In this document: positions 9,517 through 19,094 of the stretch, piece after piece | Layout: each line of letters opens with the position of its first letter | How positions within the stretch are numbered: position 1 is the stretch's first letter | NCBI RefSeq assembly: GCF_000090795.2 | Contig: NW_003546249.1 | Span: 197,935 to 229,389 of the forward strand | Source of the DNA: Amphimedon queenslandica | Taxonomy: Eukaryota > Porifera > Demospongiae > Haplosclerida > Niphatidae | Reading direction: 5' to 3' | Length of the DNA stretch: 31,455 nucleotides | Notes under the pieces: generated by a model | What the model was told of the DNA's origin: nothing | Seen by the model: only the letters and a program-made list of their open reading frames with translations | Database searches by the model: none | Made by a program: the position numbers and the translations under genes

Positions 9517-12500
9517 TCAGTACAACATAAAAGAACATTTGAAAAACCAACCTACACCTATATTAATCTACAATACATAGGTTAGAAATGACGAAACTAA
9601 TAGTGACAGATAAGTAGTCGTACATAAAGCATCACTTTGAAACCAACTTTAAATAATCAGAACTTAACTTGATCAGTAACTTCTGTTATCCTCAACAATG
9701 TAATGAATCCGAAAAAAGAAACAAATACTTAAAAACGAGTAGCCCATAAAATATAACTCTAAAACCATACAAAATAGATAAAAACTAAGTCTGATTTGTC
9801 ACTCCTTGTCTAAAGTATACTTTAAAACTGAGAACAAAAGACAGTCAGGAGTCACCACAACATAAACATGTTTGAAAAAGCAACCTCAAATATTAACTCA
9901 ATGTAAATAGTCACTATGAAACTGAGAAAAGACGAAACATGTAGTCAAAAGTAAGTACCAAGTAAAAAATTTTAAAAACAAACTCAAGTGATACAAACTC
10001 AGTCTTAAAAGTCACGTCTGGTATAAACTATAGTAAGAAAGTTAGAAAAAAAGAAAGAAGCAGTGAGATCTGAAAAATCATAACACTTATCAGAATCAAT
10101 GTCAAATAAGTAGAACTGTCCCATCAGTCACATCTGATATTTTAAACTATACTGTGAAACTGAAAAAAGAAGAAACAAGGACTGAAAAATCTGTGTTACA
10201 TGAAACATTAAAACTTAACTCAAATCATAAAAACTCAGAGTGATCAGTGAGTCTTGTTGTACACTATACAATAAAAATGACAAAAGAAGGAACAAATAGT
10301 GAAAAGTAGGTATAACATGAAACATTGAAATAACAAACCTCAAACAGAAAGTACTCAATCTGATCAGTCACTCCTTGTATTTTCAAGTACACTATGAAAC
10401 TAAACAAGGAAGAAACAAATAGTGACGAGTACTACATAAAAAATCATTTAGAACCTAGCTCAAAAAAAGTAACTCAGTATGATAATGACTTCCATTTTAA
10501 ACTATGCAATAAAAGGAAGAAAAGAAGGAAATTTTAAAAATTGTAGAAACAGAAAAAATTTTTTCAGAATCTCAGCTACAATGAGAACTCAATCTCATCA
10601 GTCACTTTTGGTATTTGAAACTAAACAATTTAACTGAGAAGTAACAACAACAGAGAAATAAGTTCTTCATGACATCATTTAACAAAACTTAAATGATAAA
10701 ACTTATTGCATACTACTGGTAGCTATACAGTGAAAGTAGGATTAAACAAAGTGACCATTCAGTAAAACATGAAACATTAATTTAAAATTAAACTAAAAGA
10801 TAAGAACTCAGTCTGATCATTTCCTTGTAATATTTCTATAAAACTAAGAAACGAATATTGAGAATGCAAACAAAACAGGAAAACTAAGTCTAATCAGTCA
10901 GTCCTTGTCTGAAGTACTATGCATCTGAAACTGTAAAGGGAAGAAAAAGGCAATGGTAAAATATGAAAAATCACTTGGAACAACCTAATAAAATGACTGA
11001 ATCTGCACTGTCACTCCTAGTAATTTATACAATGCAGAAGAAAAGAAATAAATTGTCAAAACTTAGTAGGACATAAAAAATCTGTTTCAAAAACATACAC
11101 AAATGATAAAAACTCGTCTCAAATCACTGTTGGTATAAACTACACAATGAAAGTGAGAAATACATTAAGTGATTAGTACATAAAACATCATTGTATAACC
11201 AATTTCAAATCATTTTTCAATCAACCTTGAAATATAAAAATCAGTTTGATTATACATTTCTGTTATTTTATACATTATGAAGTAAGAAATAAAAAAAGAA
11301 ACAGACAAATATAAGGACATAAAACATCATATAAAACAAAACTTCAATGAGAAAATCTGACTTAAATCAGACATTTTTGGTATGAAACAATAAAAAAGGA
11401 TTAAACAATGTTTTTTTTTTATTTACATTGAAATGAAAACGAATTAAATTCGACATGAACATGATTTTAAAACAAATTTTAAATGATAAATCTCAGTTTA
11501 ATCAGTCACTCTTGGTATAAGTTATACTACGAGTCAGAAAAGAACAAACTAATACTGCAAAATTAGTACATAAAACATTCTACACAACAACTTCAATGAT
11601 TAATAGTAAATCTGACCAGCCAATCTTCTAAAAACAATAGGGAGTCAGTAGTAAATTAAAAATTTAAAACCCGATTTCAATCCTTAATTTGATCAGTCAC
11701 TTTATTTATTTGAAACAATACTATGAAACTGAAAATGGACAAGCATAGTGAGAACAATTAACATAATCAGACCTAACTTCAAATGATAAGAACTCCGTCT
11801 CGTCAATTTTACACTATAATATAAAAATGACAAAAAATACAAATACAGAAAAATGAATATTACATGCAACATATTTTTTAAAAATGAAAGAGAAGGGATA
11901 AAAACTGTCATGAGTCTCTTCTCGTATAAAATATATTATGTATCTGAGAAAAAAATTAGTAATGAGTCAGTGCAATATAAAAAAACATTTGAAAACCCAA
12001 CCCTAAAAAATAAATTACTCCTGGTGTTTCAAACTACACTGAAACAGAAAAGAGCACGCAAAGAGTCAAATGTCAGTAAGGCCTTAAACATCATTTTAAA
12101 TCAGAACTTGTATGATAAAACTATGCAGATCAGTTATTCTTGGTATCAGAAAAAAAAAGTAAGAAGTCAAAAATGATTTTCAACCAAATTGAAATCATGA
12201 AAACACAGTCTGATCAGTCAAATAGAAATGAAAGAAACAAATACTGAGAAATAAAATCAATTGTAAAACCAAACAAAAGGGATAACCACTAAGTATGTTA
12301 GTCGTTCCCAGCATGCACTAATATGTAACTGAAAATAGAACAAGCGAAGAACAAAAAGTCAATACAACATGAATCATCATTTCAGAAGTCAACTAAACAT
12401 CAATCTAATAGTCAATCTTGTTATTTTTAACTATGCTATGAAACTGAGAAAACAGAAAACAATTAGTCAAACGAGAGTAGGACATAAAACATCATTTCAA

Positions 12501-12560
12501 AAAAACCTCTGATTGTAGATCTCATTCTGATGAGTCACTGCTAGTCTGCAACATAAAAGA
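9512..12560 (+). repeat. Satellite S array, block 1 (about 119-bp units)
   Basis: Degenerate tandem units recur every 115-120 bp (for example the TGATCAGTSA core at 10242, 10362, about 10482 and 10597). Each unit has TGATCAGTCACT, then a TATAAACTATACTATG-like word, then AAACTGAGAAAAGAAGAAAC, then ACATGAAACATCATTTTAAA. There is no coding potential. Beyond the monomer there is a higher-order order of units: 10740-12545 is colinear with 22320-24200, and 9600-10130 is colinear with 24570-25090. The first units after the copia LTR continue the order of the minus-strand array at 28182-29555. Confidence 0.9.
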
Positions 12561-12574
12561 CTGTGTTAGTGATA

Positions 12575-12708
12575 GAAACAAAATGATGTGACAATGAGAG
12601 CAGAGAAATGGTTTGACATATAAAGAAGGGAGATGGTGTGGCAGTGAGAGCAGGTAGATCTTGTGGCAATAAGATGTTGTGGTCATGAGAGCAAAGACAA
12701 AGTGAGGC
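12575..12708 (+). repeat. Minisatellite M block 2, left part
   Basis: 25-bp units (GTGTGGCAGTGAGAGCAGG-like) follow satellite S. They are interrupted by the hAT-like insertion at 12709 and resume at 13106. The last eight bases, AGTGAGGC, are the insertion's target site. Confidence 0.85.
12701..12708. repeat. 8-bp target-site duplication, left copy
   Basis: AGTGAGGC, repeated exactly at 13106-13113 on the other side of the hAT-like element. Confidence 0.85.
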
Positions 12709-13105
12709 CAGGGCCGTTGGAAGAAAATTGGGAGTAGTACGGCTTTTTGCCACGTTAAGTGCATGGCAAAATTTGATGACCAAATTAATTATTCATAAGG
12801 GGTGTGGTCAATTAATTATCGCATTTTTATTGTTATTATCAAGGTTATGGTCATTGATATTTAAAAGTGAAACCTTGGACAGAACGGTGTACTACTTTTG
12901 TTTTACAAAAAGAGTGCCGTGGGACTCACAGGAAGGTCAGGCAAACTCGAAAAAGAGCTGCTTTTACTACTACAAGCCATGCTGGTGTCTGATGCTGGGG
13001 TGTGTCTGGTTTTAATTAATTAAAAATACAAACGCCCCCGTGATGCCATTTTACATTTTTGGTTTGGCATAAACTGTAGCAACTGTACTGTCAGCTACGG
13101 CCCTG
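12709..13105. mobile_element. hAT-like non-autonomous element, 397 bp
   Basis: The terminal inverted repeats are CAGGGCCGT (12709-12717) and ACGGCCCTG (13097-13105). They are flanked by a perfect 8-bp direct repeat AGTGAGGC (12701-12708 and 13106-13113). An 8-bp target duplication with CAGGG-type ends is the signature of hAT transposons. The interior shares nothing with the 25-bp minisatellite around it, and its longest frame (12728-13015) matches no transposase, so it would need a transposase supplied elsewhere. Removing the element and one duplication restores a continuous minisatellite. Confidence 0.85.
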
Positions 13106-13600
13106 AGTGAGGCCCAGAGACTTGGAGATGGTGTGGCAATGAGAGTACGGAAATGGGTGTGGCCATTAGAGTAAGGACATGGTAAGGCAGTTAGACCAGA
13201 GATGGTGTGGCAGTGAGAATAGAAGATGTTGTTGTGGAGAAAGCATGGAAGGGGTATGGCAGTCAGAGTAGGGAGTTGGTTTGTGCAGAGAGCAACGTAT
13301 TAGTGTGACAATCAGAGGAGGAATTAAGTGTTGTGATGCAGTGAGTTCATGTGGCAGTGAGGACAGGGAGATAGTGAGGCAATGAGAGCCGGGAGGTGCT
13401 GTGGCAGTCAGAGTAGTGAGATGGTATGGTAATGAGAACAGGGAGATGGTGTTGGCAGTGAGAGCAGGGAGATGTTGTGGCAGTGAGAGCAGAGAGATGT
13501 TATGGCAGTGGTGTTGGTAGTGAGAGCAAGATGATTTGGCAGTGAAAAGAGTGTGGCAGTGAGAGTAGTAGGATGTTGTGCCAGTGAGAACAAGTAAACG
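13106..13600 (+). repeat. Minisatellite M block 2, right part
   Basis: The 25-bp units continue in the same plus orientation after the hAT-like insertion. They degrade towards 13600, where a GC-rich hairpin begins. Confidence 0.85.
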
Positions 13601-13604
13601 TTAT

Positions 13605-13654
13605 AACACCCCTGCTAGGGATACAAATGCAATGTATCCCGCAGCGGGGGTGTT
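13605..13654. repeat. GC-rich hairpin
   Basis: AACACCCCTGCTAGGGATAC (13605-13624) pairs with its near reverse complement at 13634-13654 (GTATCCCGCAGCGGGGGTGTT less one base), with a 9-bp loop. It sits between minisatellite M and the TIR element that starts at 13664. A related GGGATACAAAT word occurs again near 14187, so it may be a fragment of a further nested element. Confidence 0.6.
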
Positions 13655-13663
13655 GTCAACATA

Positions 13664-14292
13664 TTTGTGTAGTAGTGAGTGGGCGTATCAAAGGTGTGCG
13701 CCAATGCGCATGCTCAGTAGCACCACACCTCGTGGTAAAATGGTAGCAATGGAGGACAGGTGGCTCACTAAAAGGTACTTTTAGCAACTTATTCAGGCTT
13801 TAGGTTGATATAATCTAATATTTTCTGGCTATAATGTGTCCAGAACAGAGATCCTGTGCTTGCTGACCGGCCATGTATCGATCTTACCTTCCACGGCCAT
13901 CTATATTTATTATTGAGGCTTAGTCAACTATTGATTTTAACGCGGAAGGGAAGAAGTGAAACTCTACCTGCATGGATTATTGGTCTGTGAATCGATCTAA
14001 AGTTTTCTGCACTCCGGAGACTCAAAATTGTTCCGACTTTGTACCCGCTGTCCGTTCCCGCTGGCCACTGGACCTAGGCCAGACTTTATTGCAAGCTTTA
14101 TTGACAGTTCACTTTCAGCTTATAATACCTGTACAATACTGTTGTTTCTTATATTTTATTTTAAGAGATTTTTGCCGGCAACCCACAGGGATACAAATAA
14201 AACCACAGGGAGTGTTACAAATGAAAGCTGTGTTACATCACATTTGTAACCACAGGCGGTGCCTTTGATACACCCACTCACTATTATACAAA
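13664..14292. mobile_element. Non-autonomous TIR element, about 630 bp
   Basis: Inverted termini of 31 bp at 13664-13694 and 14262-14292 agree at 28 positions; the shared core is TAGTGAGTGGGYGTATCAAAGG. The inside has no recognisable transposase: the 98-codon frame at 13972-14268 shows no domain. The superfamily is undetermined because no clean target duplication was found. The right end runs into a second palindrome (ACTATTATACAAAA at 14280-14293 against TTTTGTATAATAGT at 14308-14321), which suggests a nested or partly duplicated end. Confidence 0.6.
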
Positions 14293-14321
14293 AGAGTTTT
14301 GTAGCAGTTTTGTATAATAGT

Positions 14322-14916
14322 TAAAAAACCAAAAGTCACTTATCACTCAGTTCTTTCATTTTGACTTTTTCTAATGTTTCATTATATACTTCCTTGTCAC
14401 GATTTTGCTTCTTTCTTCTGTTATATAATATTGTATAATGCATACTAGGAGCAACTCATCTGACTGAGTTGTCATCATTTCTGTTCTTTTTAATGTTTCA
14501 TGTGTTACCCACTTTTAACTATTTGTTTCGTCCTCTCTCAGTTTCACAGTGGTTTAAAATAACAGGAGTGACTGAAAGGATTAAGTTATTACTTGAGGTT
14601 AGTTTTTGAAATGTTTTATGTTCATCTCATTCTCTCTCTTTGCTTCATCTTTTTTCTGTTTTATACTATAGTTTATACGAGGAGTGACACATCAGCCTTA
14701 GTTTGCTTGGCTTGAGAAATGATGTTTCAGGTACTACTTATGTCTCAGTGTTTCTTACTTTTTTTCCCATTTTGTTTGTACGGTTTAAAATACTAGAAGC
14801 GACTGATCAGACTCAGTTCTTATTCTTTGAAATTACTCAAAAATAACGTTTCTTGTACTACTGACTTCTTCCTATTTTCATTTTTCTCACTTTTATTGTG
14901 GAGTTTATACCAGAAG
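14322..14916 (-). repeat. Satellite S array, block 2
   Basis: Units of about 119 bp lie in reverse orientation relative to block 1 (the plus strand shows GTTTCAT..., CTCAGTTTCA and AGTGACTGATCAGAC). The array is cut at 14917-14922 by the 6.6-kb inverted-arm element and resumes at 21506 in the same orientation and in register. Confidence 0.85.
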
Positions 14917-14922
14917 TGACAT
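14917..14922. repeat. Probable 6-bp target-site duplication, left copy
   Basis: TGACAT before the left terminus corresponds to TGACTT (21506-21511) after the right terminus, with one mismatch; the first four bases are identical. The satellite unit normally has a single TGAC here, which supports a duplication of 4-6 bp. Confidence 0.6.
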
Positions 14923-17345
14923 GGTCCCTGTATATTTCCACCATTCAAAATACAAATTTTATGGATTTTTGAACTTTATGACGGCTGTCAATTTCCAAAT
15001 GTTTGAATTTTTGATTTTTAACATTTTGACTGAATTTTCTCAAAATTTTCTATTTCTCTGAAAATGGTCTTTGATATTTTAAAATTTGACTGAACCTTGC
15101 GATTTGCCTTTGCTCCCAATGCTAATACTCCGACTCTGGCTTTTACAGTTAGAGGTATGAAACAGCTAACTCAAGAAATAATCATTTCGGACTACAAAAT
15201 GCCAATTTCAGAAAATTGAAGTTTCGGAATTTTGAAATTTGGACTCAAAATTCCAAATGTAGTGGTAAAACTTTGGAAGTTAGAAATTTGAATGATAGAC
15301 TTTCCCTCTAAATGCTAACTTGACTGCTTTCTCTTCTCCATCATTGCCATATCAAATTATTCACATCTATGCTCTGCCTTCTTACAATCTGCAGACACAC
15401 CCACTGTCGTAGTAAAGTTACTGGAAGAGATAGTCTCTTGTTCGTGCGTTAGTTGATGAAAGGAAGTGGACTTTTAGCAGAGTCAGTGAACATCTGAAGC
15501 AGGAGTATCCTGGAACCAGAGGGTTGAGTCTTAGAAGCTTAGAGAGGTTCTGTCAATTGAAGGACATTCATCGTACAAGTAGATTCAATGACATAACCCT
15601 TGATCATGTCGTTTCTGGTGCCATTAATATGGTTAGTGATAAAATTTGAACTAATGTGCATGCCTTCTATGCCCACAAAAATTTTGTGCTCACAAACAAG
15701 ACATGTTACATGCCGGCCTGTTTGAAGTCATAGCATCAAAAATAGAAACAGCGTGTCAGTTTCAGTTAAAATTAATTTGGCAATAAAATTATTGTGATTT
15801 TGTGCAGTATGCCTATGTCCATGGTTTCATTGAGTGAAGGCTCTTACATTTACTTGCATAATTAATTTGTTGTTTTATATAATATAATTATAATAAACTA
15901 GTTGGGGCCTACTTATGGCCGTAAAACTATGACTGGAATATTGAGGTCACGTGAGATTTCTGTGAGTGAAGATAGAGTTGGAACCTCATTGCGGCGTGTT
16001 GATCCAACTCATCATGTACACAGAAGCAGAGTCACAAAGAGACATCTAAATCCTGTTCCTTTTCACTCTGATTACTTTGGCCATAAACTTCACATTGACC
16101 AGAACAAGAAGCTAGTCATGTTTGGAGTGAGACATATCTGCGCTGTTGATGGCTTTAGTGGAAAGATTGTCAGTTTCATCACTACGCCAGTGAAGAACTA
16201 GTTGCCTGAAATTTATTGGCATCTTTATAGGTAGGTTATTTTGTAAAACATTTTTCAGTTATGTTTGTATGCAGACCTTTGACATTAGATTATGAACTAT
16301 GGGACCAGATACGTGTTGATCATGTGAAGCAGTTAGCGAATCATTGCTACAATTGTGATTGTGCCCCTCACTTCCAGGCAACATCAAAACTGGTTAGTTA
16401 AGCATTGCATTTTAACTGTATGATTTTCTTTCATACAATCATTGTATGGAGCGACTTTGGTTTAAAATTAATAAGCGTGTTAAGTACCTAATAAATTGAT
16501 GTTTTATTCATTTAGAGGAAAGAAAGGAAATTGATATGCATGATCTGTTGGTAAAGTTTTGTGTTTCGTTATTCATAATAAGAGTTGCTATTGTTGGTAC
16601 AGCTATGACAATATCTGCTTGGAATGAACATTCTGTGCCTGGTAAGCAACATTAATCTCATGATAGGCACATAATTATAGCATACTTTAGCAATAGTTTT
16701 CATACCATAACCTATTTACTTTATACATCATTGCATTAGGTGTCTTGTATAACCTATTATTATAAGATGTTTCATTATTCAACAATCTAGGGCGACAAAT
16801 ACCAAATGAGAGAATGCTACGTGCTAATCATGTTGCGCCTATTGATCCAAATATTCTTCCGGAAACAGAGGTTGCTGTTCAACAGATGGAATCATTGGGA
16901 TCACACTTAACTCGCTTTAGCCTATTTGGACAAGACCCACAGGAAGGACATGGCCATCTTTGTTGACAGAGAGATGAACTATTCAAGCCTCGTTTTAAAA
17001 ACTATGTTGACTTTTTCTATTCAGTTGCAAATAGTGACATTGCTTTATTTCGTCAGGGATTATTATACACTATTGAAATGACCAGGCATTTTGAATTGCA
17101 ATTAAATAATACATAACGTAGTTTGACACAATAAACAACAGAACCTAATACAAAATTCTTAAATGTGTGGGTGTCTATATTAATTTCTTAATCAAGATAA
17201 ATAATAGGATGGCAACCTCTCTTTGAGCTAAATAATAGTAGTGTGCTAATGGGATAGCAACGTCTGATTGAGTCATGCTTAGAGTGTTAGGACATTCTGA
17301 TGCTAATCCATGCCATGTGAACTTGTCTAGATTCTGTTAGTCACA
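14923..17345 (+). repeat. Left inverted arm
   Basis: It is alignable to the reverse complement of 19095-21505 over its whole length, with scattered substitutions, small indels and one 33-bp internal deletion near 16320. The first 450 bp are non-coding; the rest is the plus-strand integrase pseudogene and its 3' flank. Confidence 0.8.
15395..17116 (+). pseudogene. rve-type DDE integrase gene, left-arm copy
   Basis: Five exons with very short introns can be followed. Exon 1 (15395-15631) has a helix-turn-helix-like region (SEHLKQEYPGTRGLSLRSLE). Exon 2 (15902-16230) carries the first catalytic Asp in KLHIDQNKKLVMFG. Exon 3 (16276-16392) has the second Asp in WDQIRVDH. Exon 4 (about 16437-16641) has the catalytic Glu in MERLW, and exon 5 runs from 16791 to TAA 17114-17116 (QIPNERM, then LTRFSLFGQD). 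This is the D,D,E plan of retroviral-type integrases, which join donor ends to target DNA. Defects: TAG at 16199-16201, TGA near 16494 and near 16965, an in-frame loss of 11 residues just after the second Asp that removes the conserved GKEW, and the intron-3 acceptor changed from AG to AC at 16435-16436. Similar multi-copy genes occur in sponges, cnidarians and fish. Confidence 0.75.
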
Positions 17346-17431
17346 CAAGCAAATCGCATAAGGAATAAAGCTCAGTTCTTCAGTTATCTGTGTCTCCGAG
17401 GGAGAAGGAACCTACGTTAGAATTATTTGTC

Positions 17432-18758
17432 ATGGCATTAGTTATTGGTGGCAATTCCTTTTGTACCGTGACCGTAAAGAGTAATGGACACTCATTTGAG
17501 ATCTAGACATCTCAAGTTACAACAACGAACTTAAGGAAATGTTTAAATTTGGTCCTAGGGAAGTGTGATTAAGTGATGAATTTGATGGAGCATCTTTCTT
17601 TCCTGAGTTTGATGGATCATTCCAAGGATTACCCAACCTCCATGAATTTATTGTTTAAAGTCAACAGCAGTGAGGTCCGGACCTTGACTTTTCCATTAAT
17701 AGCTAGAGTAACATTGCCAATACAACCTATTCTAGCTGTACTCCAACTCCAAGTAAGCCTGCATTTCGTTCTGTCATTTCTTCCAGAAGCAATAGCAAGA
17801 GCCATACAAAAGCAGCTGCTGTCACATACAGAGTCCGAGTGACTATGGTACTTATGACACAGGATAACTGTAAATCTAGTCCGACATTTAAGATCTTGCA
17901 GCAAGATTTTGTGGAAGTTCATGAAAGCACATGCAGCAAATGTTCCATTCATTCTCTGTAAAGTTAGGGAAAAGTGGGGTCAAGTTTATATATTAGTAAC
18001 CAATAATGGTTTGGAGATAGAAGACAGCCCAGGAACTCAAGGTACATGCATGTAACTATTATCAATTATCAAGAGTGCATGAAGAGCTATTAAATATCTA
18101 AGAGTTTTCATGTGGGTGGCTGGTATCTGTGAGTATACTTGGCTTTTGAGTTGATTATGATGACAGTATTATTCTTTTTGGTCTTTCATTTTGGAAATCT
18201 CCACGAAAAATAATCGATGCTATTCGGGATGACTCCAAGAGATCAAGTTCAAAACAAATAACAAACGCAGTGCTGTGTGGGATTCCAATGATGATAATGC
18301 AGTGTTTGAGAAGCCTCTCTGGAAAAGATCAGGTCTAAGTAGCATAGAAGAAAAGGTTGATGTAGTTTCTGCATTGTCCAAATTCTAAAGGAATCTGTGT
18401 CTGAGGTAATGAACCTCACTAGGCCATCAAATATCCCTTTGGCTTTTCTTCGTGCCATACAAGATTCATTTAATTGTAGAATTTGTTTATCTGTTCCTCT
18501 AAAGCCACAAGTTATTGTCAGTAAGTGTTTCAAGGTTATTCTTGGGTGTGAAACATGCCTGGTATTCTGGTCCCAAGGCACATACTAAGAGATGCCCTGC
18601 TTGTCAAGGAGAAAGGGGCTACAATGAGACACTAACTTCGAGGACTTGATGAGTTCCTCACTGATGTCAGGACAGTTCTTGAGACTGCGGCTCCAGAAAA
18701 TGCTCCTTCTGGTTCTTTAAGTGCTACATGTAATACCATTGAAATAAATGAGGATTAG
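17432..18758 (+). pseudogene. RING-like zinc-finger protein gene in the element's spacer
   Basis: The putative start is ATG 17432 (MALVIGGNSF, then an in-frame stop). Recognisable pieces follow in several frames. The first is DEFDGASFFPEFDGSFQGLP (about 17573-17635). Then comes VREKWGQVYILVTNNGLEIE (about 17963-18025), followed by a GT splice-donor-like site at 18042, and FWKSPRKIIDAIRDD (about 18190-18235). ESVSEVMNLTRPSNIPLAF leads into the zinc region: CRIC, KCFKVILGCETC, and one frame later WYSG and RCPAC. The C-terminus LRGLDEFLTDVRT ends at TAG 18756-18758. The Cys pairs fit a treble-clef or RING-type finger, a fold often found in ubiquitin ligases. I know this domain arrangement as an uncharacterised multi-copy family of sponges, cnidarians and fish; its function is not established. 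At least three frameshifts and several stops make it dead. It is not part of the inverted arms, so it is single-copy in the element. Confidence 0.6.
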
Positions 18759-19094
18759 AAAACTCGTGTTAACCGTTAAACTCTATTATTAATTGAGGTT
18801 GTTCAACCTATATTGTTATCATTAAATTTTGTTGTAAAAAAATTACTTTTAAGTGCAATTCAAGATATTATGTGGTTTCAATAGTGTAAAAGTTGTCTCA
18901 AAAAGGGTGTTTAACTTCAAAAATTAGCTTTGTAATTGATGCTAAATCTAATAATCTAGTATGATTTCATGTCTTTAGAATTGTGGTCACATACTAGTAT
19001 TATATCTCATGCTGTATTGAATAGACAATGAGAAAAATAGCATTGAATAGCAACAAACATGATGTCACTAAGTGGCTTGTACATGCTCGTCACT
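18759..19094. other. Element spacer, non-coding
   Basis: AT-rich sequence between the RING-like pseudogene and the start of the right inverted arm. No frame or repeat unit was recognised. Confidence 0.45.

Noticed and set aside
9391..9585. 64-codon frame across the LTR end
   Set aside because: It runs from the copia 3' LTR into satellite S and has no motif.
12575..13600. CRISPR array
   Set aside because: The units are contiguous 25-bp tandem copies with no unique spacers, in clearly eukaryotic DNA.
13972..14268. 98-codon plus frame as a gene
   Set aside because: It has no domain and lies within a short TIR element; an overlapping frame of similar length exists.
14280..14321. Helitron 3' hairpin
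   Set aside because: The hairpin is not followed by a CTRR end, and its left half coincides with an inverted terminus of another element.
17629..17952. 107-codon minus-strand frame
   Set aside because: It is antisense to the RING-like pseudogene, whose conserved segments are on the plus strand.
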